Below, one piece after another: positions 1 through 7,917 of a stretch of DNA of 13,198 bases. The first letter of the stretch is position 1. Each line of letters begins with the position of its first letter. Source of the DNA: JBHENN01 sp046262015 (lineage in GTDB: Bacteria; Actinomycetota; CADDZG01; WHSQ01); contig JBHENN010000126.1 of the NCBI GenBank assembly GCA_046262015.1, positions 1 through 13,198 of the forward strand, given 5' to 3'. The notes below the pieces were generated by a model. That model worked only from the letters and a program-made list of their open reading frames with translations. It ran no database searches and was not told the origin of the DNA. A program made the translations under genes and the position numbers.

Positions 1-270
1 GGGACCGACCTGCGCCACTTCAAGCGGTGGTCACGGGACATCCCCGTCAAGCTGCGCGTGGCGCTCGAGCTCGGCGAGGCGCCGGGATTCGACGGGATCG
101 CGTGCGTCGACTGTGGGCGCCGCTTCCGGACCCAGTTCGACCACGTCGAGCCGCACGTGGCGCGCGGTCCGATGTCCACCAGAAACATCGACCCCCGCTG
201 CCCGAGCTGCCATCCGGCCAAGACCGAACGGGACCGGCGCGCCGGCAAGCTGAAACCGCCCGAACCCTGA
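1..270 (+). CDS. HNH endonuclease, C-terminal part (truncated by the window edge)
   Basis: The reading frame is open from base 1 and ends at TGA 268-270, so only the last 89 residues are present. They carry a zinc-ribbon HNH nuclease fold: CxxC (visible residues 35 and 38), the DHV core (Asp47-His48), His52, the central Asn62, and a second CxxC followed by His71 and Lys74. HNH enzymes of this shape cut DNA using one metal ion bound by the first and last His, while the four Cys bind a structural zinc. In actinobacteria such a module often ends DUF222/13E12-type proteins, which are abundant and of unclear role. The N-terminal domain that would decide the subfamily lies outside the window. The GTG at 58 is in frame but would remove the residues before the first CxxC, so it is not taken as the start. 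Confidence 0.8.
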   Translation, partial: GTDLRHFKRWSRDIPVKLRVALELGEAPGFDGIACVDCGRRFRTQFDHVEPHVARGPMSTRNIDPRCPSCHPAKTERDRRAGKLKPPEP

Positions 271-294
271 CGCGCGGGGTCCCACGCCCTAGCC

Positions 295-310
295 CCAGAC
301 GACTGTCTGG
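295..310. repeat. Perfect inverted repeat, 6-bp arms, in the convergent gap
   Basis: CCAGAC (295-300) and GTCTGG (305-310) flank a GACT loop. The site lies 25 bp after the HNH stop codon, between two convergent genes. It could act as a simple transcription end for either strand, but neither side is followed by a T run. Confidence 0.35.
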
Positions 311-348
311 AGTGAACGAACAAACGACCCTGGCCCCGATCTGAGCAA

Positions 349-363
349 CTATCGTTGCGATAG
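349..363. promoter_or_regulatory. Operator-like palindrome in the convergent gap
   Basis: The sequence CTATCGttgCGATAG is a perfect palindrome with 6-bp arms and a 3-bp centre. The A/T-containing arms and odd-numbered centre look more like a dimeric repressor site than a terminator, and no T run follows on either strand. No regulator gene is next to it. The only downstream plus-strand start is a 13-codon ORF at 387-428 that overlaps the end of plsC and has no ribosome binding site. It may be a terminator stem, a relic operator, or chance. Confidence 0.3.
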
Positions 364-424
364 GCACGCCATCCGTCGCTGAGATCATGGAGCCGCCTGG
401 CACCGCGCCTTGCCCGAACGCCGG

Positions 425-1156
425 CTAGCTGACGAGCAGGTCCTCGGACAGGTCGAGCAGCTCCTCCATCGAGCGGGCCGACTCCGGCAACGGTTCGGTC
501 GCGGTCCGGGACGCGTACCCGTCGACGTAGCTCTGACCGGAGAGCTCCATGATCTCGTACATGATCTCGTCGGTCGCGGAACGCAGCACGAACCGGTCCT
601 GCTCCCGGCCCCCGTAGCGGGAGAAGTCGATCGGCTTGCCGAACCTCACCGTCACGCGCACGCGCCCGGTGAACCGCGGAAGCTTCGCGGCCTTGGGCAT
701 GACCTCGTCGGTTCCCACGAGACCGCAAGGGACCACCGGCACCCGGGCAGCGAGGGCCAGCCGGGCGGCACCGGTCCGCCCGCGGTAGAGCTTCCCGTCG
801 GGAGATCGCGTTCCCTCCGGGTAGATGCCGAGGAGGTTCCCGGATCGAAGCACCTTCAAGCCGGTGCTCAACGCCTGCTGGGACTTCTCCTTGTCGTCCC
901 GGTCGACCGGGATCTGCCCACACATCTTGAAGAACCACGCCGTCTTCCAGCTGGTGAAGTAGTCGGCTTTGGCGAGGTAGGTGAGCTTCCTGCGGTTGAC
1001 CACGAGCGGGATGAAGAAGGAGTCGAGGAACGAGAGGTGGTTCGCCGCGATGATCGCGGCACCGTTGCGGGGGATGTTCTCGCGGCCCTCCACCCGGATG
1101 CGGTAGATGGTCAGCAGGATCGGCTTGAGTATCGCCTTGATGACCCAATAGCCCAT
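425..1156 (-). CDS. plsC: 1-acyl-sn-glycerol-3-phosphate acyltransferase (PlsC family)
   Basis: This protein is expected to move an acyl chain to the sn-2 position of lysophosphatidic acid, giving phosphatidic acid at the inner membrane face. With the ATG at 1156 it has 243 residues, normal for the family. The four acyltransferase motifs are in order: NHLSFLD (His40, Asp45) as the catalytic pair, the block around residues 78-86 ending in VDRD, YPEGTRS (112-118) for the phosphate of the substrate, and VPVVP (139-143). An N-terminal hydrophobic stretch (5-18) suits membrane binding. I chose ATG 1156 because homologues begin at this point and GAGAAGG lies 11 nt upstream. An in-frame GTG at 1237 would add 27 residues unlike the family and has a weaker ribosome site, but cannot be excluded. 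The C-terminal extension (about 205-243) is acidic. The gene is divergent from the esterase gene. Confidence 0.88.
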   Translation of the reverse strand: MGYWVIKAILKPILLTIYRIRVEGRENIPRNGAAIIAANHLSFLDSFFIPLVVNRRKLTYLAKADYFTSWKTAWFFKMCGQIPVDRDDKEKSQQALSTGLKVLRSGNLLGIYPEGTRSPDGKLYRGRTGAARLALAARVPVVPCGLVGTDEVMPKAAKLPRFTGRVRVTVRFGKPIDFSRYGGREQDRFVLRSATDEIMYEIMELSGQSYVDGYASRTATEPLPESARSMEELLDLSEDLLVS

Positions 1157-1273
1157 ATCGCCAGCGACCTTCTCCTCGGTGAGCTCCTCGATGAGCCCGC
1201 TCGCCACGGCGCGGCTCGGGGTCGCGCGCCCTTCCACCCGGGCATCCCATCGCCGCGCGAGCGCCCGCCGCCC

Positions 1274-1302
1274 ACCATGTTGGACAATCGCGGCCTAGTC
1301 AA
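1274..1302 (-). promoter_or_regulatory. Candidate promoter for plsC
   Basis: On the minus strand TTGACT (1302-1297) and CATGGT (1279-1274) are separated by exactly 17 bp, giving a -35 box one base off consensus and a weaker -10. Transcription would begin near 1267, before both possible plsC starts (GTG 1237 and ATG 1156). This is by inspection only. Confidence 0.4.
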
Positions 1303-1353
1303 GTCGCCGGGGCCGGCCGCCGCGGGGCCGCGTGGGACGATCCGGGCACGTGA

Positions 1354-1382
1354 GGAGGCATGGAGGCGTGGAGGTGTGGAGG
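1354..1382 (+). promoter_or_regulatory. Array of four Shine-Dalgarno cores at an exact 8-nt period
   Basis: GGAGG occurs at 1354, 1362, 1370 and 1378, so the region is a run of four near-identical octamers. The last core is 5 nt before GTG 1388 and the third is 7 nt before GTG 1382, both in the esterase frame. The array decides the start of that gene, and gain or loss of one octamer would shift the spacing between ribosome site and start. Confidence 0.55.
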
Positions 1383-1387
1383 TGAGC

Positions 1388-2152
1388 GTGGCGCACGACG
1401 TGGAGGTCCTGGCCGGGGCGGAGGCCTTCGCTCTGGGCGAGGGACCGGTCGGTGCCCTGATCATCCACGGGTTCACCTCCAGCCCGCAGGTCGTGAGACC
1501 GTTGGGCTCCTACCTCTCCGAGCGAGGGATCGCGGCCGTTGCCCCGCGCCTGCCGGGCCACGGCACCACGTGGGAGGACCTCGCGGTGCGGCGCGACCGG
1601 GACTGGATCGCGGCCGTCGAGGCGGCCTTCGACGAGCTGGCCGCGGTGAAGGAGCGTGTGTTCGTGGTGGGGTTCTCGTTCGGCGCGTCGCTCGCGGTGG
1701 ATCTCGTGGCCCGCCGGCAGGGGCGGGTTGCGGGGCTCGTGACGATCGCCACCTACCTGCGGAGCGACGACCCACGCCGGTTCCTCTCGGGGATCGTGCC
1801 TCGGGTCCTCAAGACGATCCCCGGCGTCGGCAACGACACCGCCGATCCCGAGGGTGAGCGGGAGATCGTGTACGACCGCATCCCGACCTCGGCCATCCAT
1901 CAGATGCTGCGGGTGACGAAGAGGGCACGGGCGGCACTGGGCTCGATCACGGTCCCGGTCCTCGTCGTGCACGGCCGCAACGACCACACCGCCAAGCCGT
2001 TCAACGCCCGGCTCGTCTACGACTCCGTCGCGTCGACCGACAAGGAGCTCGTCTGGCTGGACCGCTCTTACCATGTGCTCCCGTTCGACCACGACCGGGA
2101 CCAGCTCTTCGAGGTCACCTACCGGTTCATCCGCGACCGGAGCGACGCGTGA
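1388..2152 (+). CDS. Alpha/beta hydrolase, carboxylesterase/monoacylglycerol lipase type
   Basis: A serine hydrolase of 254 residues, close in layout to the Geobacillus Est30-type carboxylesterases and monoacylglycerol lipases. An HGF oxyanion motif (27-29) comes first, then the nucleophile elbow GFSFG with Ser97, then Asp199 in HGRNDH and His229 in SYHVLPFD, which complete the catalytic triad. There is no signal peptide, so it probably acts in the cytoplasm on short- or medium-chain esters or monoacylglycerols. The GTG at 1388 is preferred because GGAGG lies 5 nt before it; GTG 1382 is a close alternative, two codons longer. The same frame stays open back to 410 but that part is antisense to plsC and is not coding. 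The gene is divergent from plsC, which may place both in membrane-lipid turnover, and is 37 bp before the COG1915 gene, so the two are likely cotranscribed. The natural substrate is unknown. Confidence 0.87.
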   Translation: MAHDVEVLAGAEAFALGEGPVGALIIHGFTSSPQVVRPLGSYLSERGIAAVAPRLPGHGTTWEDLAVRRDRDWIAAVEAAFDELAAVKERVFVVGFSFGASLAVDLVARRQGRVAGLVTIATYLRSDDPRRFLSGIVPRVLKTIPGVGNDTADPEGEREIVYDRIPTSAIHQMLRVTKRARAALGSITVPVLVVHGRNDHTAKPFNARLVYDSVASTDKELVWLDRSYHVLPFDHDRDQLFEVTYRFIRDRSDA

Positions 2153-2189
2153 ACGACGCGCGGCGATGCAACCAGGAAGGCAGGGGCGC

Positions 2190-3485
2190 GTGACGATCAG
2201 CGAGACCATCACGGTCGAGGGGCACATCATCGACACCCACGTCCTGCCGAAGATCTTCGACGAGATCAGTGCTGCCGGCGCCGGCTTCGAGATCGTCGAC
2301 CTCCAGGTCGGAGGAACGAACGAGGACACCTCGCGCGCCCGGATCAAGGTGTCCGCCCCTTCCGAGGAGCTGCTGAACCTTCTCCTGGACCGCCTCCGCC
2401 AGCACGGCGCCAACCCCGACACGGTCGAGGACGTGACCCTGGTCGAGGCCGACGTCGCCGGTGCGTTCCCTCCCGGCTTCTACTCCTCCACCAACCTGGA
2501 AACCGAGGTCCGGGTGGACGGGCGGTGGCTGCGCGTCGAACGTCCCGAGATGGATTGCGGGATCGCGGTGCGCGGCGGGCGTGCATGGATCGTGCCGATG
2601 AGCGACGTCGACGAAGGGCTGCCGATCGTGATGGGAGGTCACGGCATCCGGGTCCTTCCCCTGGAGCGTCCGGCCGACCACAAGGCGTCGTTCGAGTTCA
2701 TGTCCTCGGAGATCTCGTCGGAGAAACCCAAGGCTCTGCTCGTCCAGCAGGTAGCCGACCAGATGCGGGCCGTGAAGCAGAGCGGCAAGCGGATCCTGTG
2801 GGTCGCCGGGCCCGCGGTGGTGCACACGGGATCGGCTCCGGACGTGAGCGCGCTGATCCGCGCCGGCTTCGTCGACGCGCTCTTCGCGGGCAACGGTGTG
2901 GCCGCCCACGACATCGAGTCGAACATCTACGGGACGTCCCTTGGCGTCCACCTGGGCCACGGCGGGACCGCCGACCACGGCCACGAGCACCACATCCGGG
3001 CCATCAACGAGCTTCGCCGGCATGGATCGTTCCGGGCCGCCATCGATGCGGGCCTGTTCCACGACGGGATCGTCTACCACCTCGTGAAGAGCGGCGCGGG
3101 CTACCTGTTCGGCGGCAGCGTCCGCGACGACGGACCCTTGCCGGAGGTGGTGACGGACATGGTCGCGGTCCAGCGACGCCTGCGGACGTTGATATGGGGT
3201 GAAGGCGGTGACGACCTCGTCGGCTACTGCATCGTGGTGGGCACGATGCTGCACGGGATCGCAACCGGCAACTGCCTGCCGGCCTCCGTCCCGCTCGTCT
3301 GCGTCGACATCAACCAGGCCACCGTGACCAAGCTCATGGATCGGGGGTCGTGGCAGTCGCTCGGGATCATCACCGACGTCGGGCTGTTCATCCGGGACCT
3401 CGCCGAGCGCCTGGCTCCGGACGAGGTCAGGCGGCCCAGCGACGACGCCGACGTCCGGGAAGCGGGCGCGCGCACGCGCCGCTGA
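2190..3485 (+). CDS. COG1915/TIGR00300 protein, probable alternative ornithine cyclodeaminase
   Basis: The product (431 residues) begins with a LOR/SDH conserved domain (about 5-110, from VEGHIIDTHVLPKIFD) and continues with a Rossmann-like domain containing AGPAVVHTG (206-214) and GNG (234-236), followed by a histidine-rich LGHGG/HGHEHH stretch. It matches the family formed by archaeal MMP1218-like proteins and the C-terminal half of cyanobacterial AgrE/ArgZ, in which an NAD-dependent reaction turns ornithine into proline and ammonia. The N-terminal arginine dihydrolase domain of AgrE is absent, so this is the stand-alone form. Conserved-looking segments include MDCG (121-124) and NCLPASVP near the C terminus; the last 20 residues are charged and variable. 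GTG 2190 is chosen because AGGAAGG lies 9 nt upstream; ATG 2166 is an in-frame alternative adding 8 residues. Family assignment is firm, while the exact reaction in this organism is inferred. Confidence 0.85.
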   Translation: MTISETITVEGHIIDTHVLPKIFDEISAAGAGFEIVDLQVGGTNEDTSRARIKVSAPSEELLNLLLDRLRQHGANPDTVEDVTLVEADVAGAFPPGFYSSTNLETEVRVDGRWLRVERPEMDCGIAVRGGRAWIVPMSDVDEGLPIVMGGHGIRVLPLERPADHKASFEFMSSEISSEKPKALLVQQVADQMRAVKQSGKRILWVAGPAVVHTGSAPDVSALIRAGFVDALFAGNGVAAHDIESNIYGTSLGVHLGHGGTADHGHEHHIRAINELRRHGSFRAAIDAGLFHDGIVYHLVKSGAGYLFGGSVRDDGPLPEVVTDMVAVQRRLRTLIWGEGGDDLVGYCIVVGTMLHGIATGNCLPASVPLVCVDINQATVTKLMDRGSWQSLGIITDVGLFIRDLAERLAPDEVRRPSDDADVREAGARTRR

Positions 3486-3494
3486 CGGGCCGGG

Positions 3495-3809
3495 TTAGAG
3501 GGGACCCGTGCGGGTCTTTCTCCGAGCCCGGTCGACGAACAGCCGCCACGCCGCGAGCGTCAGCAGAACGCACGCGGCCGCGAGCAGCCACGAGTTGGGC
3601 CGTCCGTCGAACCTCATCCCGACGAGGTTCTGGCACCGCACCGGCACGCAGCGCCCGTCGGGGAGGCGGCGGGTGCAATCCAGGATGCACAGTGTCGGGG
3701 CGAACGAGACGAAGACGCTCAACCCGAGAAGCGCCGCCCGCAGGAGAGCCCGAGCCGAGACCGAGCGTTGGGCGCGCCGCGGTTCGCCCGATCTGCGCTC
3801 GGGGAGCAT
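3495..3809 (-). CDS. Small two-span membrane protein with four cysteines (unknown function)
   Basis: A 104-residue protein that I do not recognise. A positively charged N terminus (1-24) precedes a hydrophobic segment (about 25-43), then a loop, then a second hydrophobic segment (about 74-92) and a basic tail. Between and at the edge of the spans are Cys41, Cys45, Cys54 and Cys59, arranged CxxxC and CxxxxC; by the positive-inside rule both ends face the cytoplasm and this loop faces outside, where the cysteines could form disulfides. The ATG at 3809 is 13 nt after the stop of the COG2403 gene, so cotranscription is likely, though no clear ribosome site is seen. Its 3' end is 9 bp from the convergent COG1915 gene. 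The hydrophobic pattern and fit between neighbours support a real gene, but no homologue comes to mind. Confidence 0.6.
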   Translation of the reverse strand: MLPERRSGEPRRAQRSVSARALLRAALLGLSVFVSFAPTLCILDCTRRLPDGRCVPVRCQNLVGMRFDGRPNSWLLAAACVLLTLAAWRLFVDRARRKTRTGPL

Positions 3810-3822
3810 GGATCTAGCTCAG

Positions 3823-5154
3823 CTACAGGTCGAGACGCCCGGAGAGGATCTCTCGCAACGTCGGGCTGGAGACCTCCTCGAGCTCGTAGTTGGCGCGCAC
3901 GGCGGGCTTCTGGATGTCACACACCTTGCGGAGGTCGATCGGCGTCGCGATCACGACGACGTCGGCGTCGGATGAGTTGATCGTCTCGGACAGGTCCCGC
4001 CGCTGCTCGTCCGAATAGCCCATCGCCGGCAGCAGCGTCCCGATGTGCGGGTAGCGCTCGTACACCTGCCGGATCGTCCCGACCGCCCACGGGCGCGGGT
4101 CGACCAGCGACGCTGCGCCGGCGCGCATCGCGGCGACCACCCCGGCCCCATAGTTCATCTCCCCGTGCGTCAGGGTCGGTCCATCTTCGACCACGAGCAC
4201 CTTCTTGCCCCGCAGGGAAACGTCCTCGTCAAGCGTGATGGGAGAGAACGCGGCCACGATGGCCGCTCGAGGGTTGACCTCCTCGATCGTCGTGCGCAGC
4301 GCCTCGACGTCGTCGAGCTTGGCCGAGTCGACCTTGTTGATCACGACGACGTCGGCCATACGCAGGTTGGTCTCGCCGGGATGGTAGGAGGTCTCGTGAC
4401 CCAGACGGAGCGGATCGGCCACCGTGATGTGCACGTCGGGAACGTAGAACGGGAGGTCGTTGTTGCCCCCATCCCACAGCACGACGTCCACCTCCTTCTG
4501 GGCCATCTTCAGGATCTCTCCGTAGTCGATGCCGGCGAAGACGATCGACCCCTGGGCCAGATGCGGCTCGTACTCCTCGCGTTCCTCGATCGTGCAACGC
4601 GCGCTCTCGAGGTCCTCATAGGTCTCGAATCGCTGCGCGACCTGATCGACGAGCCGGCCGTAGGGCATCGGATGACGCACGACGGCAACGGTCTTGCCGG
4701 CCGCCTTGAGCACCCGCGTGACCGCCCGCGTGGTCTGTGACTTGCCCGCCCCCGTGCGGACCGCGCAAACCGCTACGACCGGCACGTCGGCCGCGATCAT
4801 CGTCGCGCGCGGGCCGAGCAACGTGAAGTCGGCCCCCGCCGCCAGAGCGCGCGATCCGACATGCATGACCGTCTGGTGCGACACATCTGAATAGGCGAAG
4901 ACGACCTCATCCACCTCGAGCTCCTTCACCAACCGCTCGAGGTCGTTTTCGGGATGGATCGGGATGCCCTGCGGATAGAGGGATCCGGTCAGCTCGGGGG
5001 GGTAGGTCCTCCCCTCGATACCCGGGATCTGCGTCGCCGTGAACCCGACGACCTCGGAGTCCTCGTCGTCGCGATAGCGGACGTTGAAGTTGTGGAAGTC
5101 GCGTCCTGCCGCGCCCAGGATCAGGACCCTTCGCGTGCGTCTCCCGCCGTTCAT
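3823..5154 (-). CDS. COG2403 GTPase-like protein, cyclic 2,3-diphosphoglycerate synthetase group
   Basis: The 443-residue product has an N-terminal Rossmann-like unit (RVLILGAAGRDFHNFN, 9-24) and a central P-loop NTPase: VRTGAGKS (132-139) as Walker A, WDGGNND (227-233) in the Walker B region, and NKVD (273-276) as the NKxD base-recognition motif of GTPases. Full-length relatives in bacteria are usually called cyclic 2,3-diphosphoglycerate synthetase or predicted GTPase. The archaeal enzyme closes 2,3-diphosphoglycerate into a cyclic phosphoanhydride using ATP, a compatible solute of hyperthermophilic methanogens. Whether this bacterial branch does the same is not known, and the NKxD motif may point to GTP. 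ATG 5154 lacks a ribosome site, but a TAGAGT -10-like box 9 nt upstream would give an almost leaderless mRNA. The divergent TetR gene is the obvious candidate regulator. Confidence 0.82.
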   Translation of the reverse strand: MNGGRRTRRVLILGAAGRDFHNFNVRYRDDEDSEVVGFTATQIPGIEGRTYPPELTGSLYPQGIPIHPENDLERLVKELEVDEVVFAYSDVSHQTVMHVGSRALAAGADFTLLGPRATMIAADVPVVAVCAVRTGAGKSQTTRAVTRVLKAAGKTVAVVRHPMPYGRLVDQVAQRFETYEDLESARCTIEEREEYEPHLAQGSIVFAGIDYGEILKMAQKEVDVVLWDGGNNDLPFYVPDVHITVADPLRLGHETSYHPGETNLRMADVVVINKVDSAKLDDVEALRTTIEEVNPRAAIVAAFSPITLDEDVSLRGKKVLVVEDGPTLTHGEMNYGAGVVAAMRAGAASLVDPRPWAVGTIRQVYERYPHIGTLLPAMGYSDEQRRDLSETINSSDADVVVIATPIDLRKVCDIQKPAVRANYELEEVSSPTLREILSGRLDL

Positions 5155-5163
5155 ACCGGCGGC

Positions 5164-5169
5164 ACTCTA
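5164..5169 (-). promoter_or_regulatory. Candidate -10 element of the COG2403 gene
   Basis: TAGAGT on the minus strand fits the TANNNT form of actinobacterial -10 boxes and ends 9 nt before ATG 5154, so the transcript would carry a leader of only 2-3 nt. No -35 box is evident. Confidence 0.4.
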
Positions 5170-5178
5170 CACAAGGGC

Positions 5179-5184
5179 TAGGGT
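5179..5184 (+). promoter_or_regulatory. Candidate -10 element for leaderless transcription of the TetR gene
   Basis: TAGGGT fits TANNNT and ends 6 nt before ATG 5191, exactly the geometry expected when the A of the start codon is the first transcribed base. No Shine-Dalgarno sequence precedes the gene, which supports this. It lies only 9 bp from the opposite-facing TAGAGT element, so the two promoters overlap. Confidence 0.45.
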
Positions 5185-5190
5185 TGCGAG

Positions 5191-5790
5191 ATGCCGAAGA
5201 GGAAGCTCACGCGCAGGGGTTCGAAGCGCCGGGCGCAACTGCTCGAGGCCGCTACCCGGCTGTTCGGCGAGCAGGGGTACACGCGCACGACGGTAGGGGA
5301 CATCTGCGACACCCTCGGGGTCGGCAAGGGGGTCTTCTACTGGTACTTCCGCTCGAAGGAGGCACTCTTCTCGGAGCTGCTCCAGGGCGCGCTGCTGGAG
5401 CTGCGCCGCGCCCAGCACACGGCGATCGACAAGGTAGAGGACCCCGTTGCCCGTATAGAAGATGGCATCCGCGCGTCGATCAGCTTCTTCCGGCACAACC
5501 CGGGCATCCTCGAGGTGATGCGGACGGCCGCCCGCTACGAGCAGTTCGCCACGCTCGTGGAGAACGGACAACAGATCGTCGTCGCCGACACGGCGACGCA
5601 CGTGAAGGAAGCCATGGGGCGAGGCTCTATCAGGGACGGCGACGCGGAGTTCATGGCACACGGGATCATCGGCGCCATCTTCCACTTCGTGGAGACGTAC
5701 TTCGCCACCGGGGCCGAGGCGATGAACGACCGGCCACAGCTCGAAGACGAAGCGGTCGACTTCTGTCTGCGGGGTCTGCTCGTCCGCTAG
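5191..5790 (+). CDS. TetR/AcrR-family transcriptional regulator
   Basis: This 199-residue protein has the TetR layout. The N-terminal DNA-binding domain includes the helix-turn-helix at about 34-53 (TTVGDICDTLGVGKGVFYWYF) followed by the typical YWYFRSKEAL segment. The all-helical ligand and dimer domain fills residues 65-199. A basic N terminus (PKRKLTRRGSKRR) could add DNA contacts. TetR proteins usually repress a divergent gene and themselves from the shared intergenic region; here that region is 36 bp, shared with the COG2403 gene. No long perfect operator is visible in it: only an imperfect CTCTA/TAGGG inverted pair around a 9-bp centre. The ligand cannot be read from the sequence. Confidence 0.9.
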   Translation: MPKRKLTRRGSKRRAQLLEAATRLFGEQGYTRTTVGDICDTLGVGKGVFYWYFRSKEALFSELLQGALLELRRAQHTAIDKVEDPVARIEDGIRASISFFRHNPGILEVMRTAARYEQFATLVENGQQIVVADTATHVKEAMGRGSIRDGDAEFMAHGIIGAIFHFVETYFATGAEAMNDRPQLEDEAVDFCLRGLLVR

Positions 5791-5827
5791 AAGCGCAAGT
5801 ATTCGTTTGAGGGGACGGCTCGACTCC

Positions 5828-5844
5828 GAGGCCGAAGGCTTTTG
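5828..5844 (+). terminator. Weak candidate terminator after the TetR gene
   Basis: A short stem, AGGCC with GGCTT around a GAA loop including one G-T pair, is followed by TTG and CTTT. The stem is short and the T run broken. The surrounding gap 5791-5868 shows nothing else. Confidence 0.22.
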
Positions 5845-5868
5845 CTTTGGAGATGGCACCGCCGGGTC

Positions 5869-6638
5869 CTAGGACGCGCGGCGGCGGCGCCTCCGGGCCC
5901 GCCGTTCGGCGGCCTCGCGCTGGTTGAGCGCCAGCGACTCCTCGACCGTCGGTGCCGTTCCGCCGAGGTGCGCCGGCACCCACCATCGGTCGGAGTCATC
6001 CCTGGGGTGCTGCGGGTAGGTACGCGACGCGCGATCGACGAGCCGGGAGATCTCCCCCATCGCGCGCTCGGTCACCTCGACCGGGTCGTCCTTTGGCCGG
6101 TACGAGACCGGCGCGCCGAGGTCGACCGTGATCGCGATGCCTCGCTCGAAGTTCTTGGCCCGGCCCTTGGTCAGGATCCGCTGCGTGCCCCATACGGCCC
6201 CTGGGATCAGCGGCACGCCGGCGAGCATCGCCATGCGCGCAGCCCCGGTCTTGCCCGGTGCGGGCACGAACGAACGGCTGATCGTGGACTCCGGGAACAT
6301 CCCTACGAGCTCGCCGCGCTTCAGGGCGGCCACGGCCGCATCGATCGCCGCCTGGGGCTTGCCGAAGCGGTCGACGGGGATGTGCTTCATCCCCCGCATC
6401 AAGGGGCCGGCGATCGGATGGGCGAACACCTCTTGCTTGGCGAGGAACCGGACGAGTCGTCCGCGTTTGCGCGCTGCGACCCCGACGAACACGAAGTCGA
6501 GATATCCGATGTGATTGGTGGCGATGACGGCTCCGCCCTGGGCGGGGATGTGGTCCTCCCCGGACGTCCGCACGTCCCATCTCATCGCCCTCAAGATCCC
6601 GAGCGCGGCGCCCACGACCGGGCGATAGACCGGTTCCA

Positions 6639-6639
<1 letters not shown>
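5869..6639 (-). CDS. PlsC-like acyltransferase (second copy, ESTISRS variant)
   Basis: A glycerolipid acyltransferase of 256 residues. The catalytic NHIGYLD motif (His43, Asp48) is intact, VPVDR-like sequence IPVDRF (87-92) follows, and the substrate block is FPESTISRSF (115-124) instead of the FPEGTRS of the first copy. Similar EATISRSF forms occur in actinobacterial acyltransferases and suggest another acyl acceptor or acyl donor. The C terminus is extremely arginine-rich (about 245-255), likely binding the acidic membrane or RNA. The start is GTG 6639, whose first base is the last base of the aminotransferase stop codon (TAGTG), with AAGGGA 11 nt upstream; this 1-nt overlap implies translational coupling. 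The frame stays open further upstream to 7092, but there it is a shadow of the aminotransferase gene. Enzyme class is secure, substrate is not. Confidence 0.85.
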
Positions 6640-7820
<1,181 letters not shown>

Positions 7821-7853
7821 GGTCTCCCCTCTCCCCGGTCCTCCCCCGATGGG

Positions 7854-7869
7854 CGGGCGATAACGCCCG
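7854..7869. repeat. Perfect hairpin between the phosphatase and alaC genes
   Basis: CGGGCGataaCGCCCG has 6-bp arms and a 4-base loop. It is in the 97-bp gap upstream of alaC, about 34 bp before its start. No T run follows on the minus strand, so it could be an attenuator-like stem, a weak terminator of the phosphatase transcript or a regulator site. Confidence 0.3.
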
Positions 7870-7917
7870 TACAGCCGCCGGCCGGGCTCAACCTAGCAGC
7901 GTCGCCCGTCCGGTGTG

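Noticed and set aside
410..1387. Long N-terminal extension of the esterase (open frame to 410, 580 residues in total)
   Set aside because: This part is antisense to plsC and its composition is that of a GC-rich shadow frame; the hydrolase fold begins after 1388 behind a clear ribosome site.
1295..3254. Two 375-residue antisense frames opposite the esterase and COG1915 genes
   Set aside because: Both mirror the codon pattern of the sense genes, contain no domain, and run across gene borders.
5791..5868. Possible tRNA in the gap after the TetR gene
   Set aside because: No cloverleaf arms can be folded and there is no T-loop GTTCGANNC consensus at the right distance.
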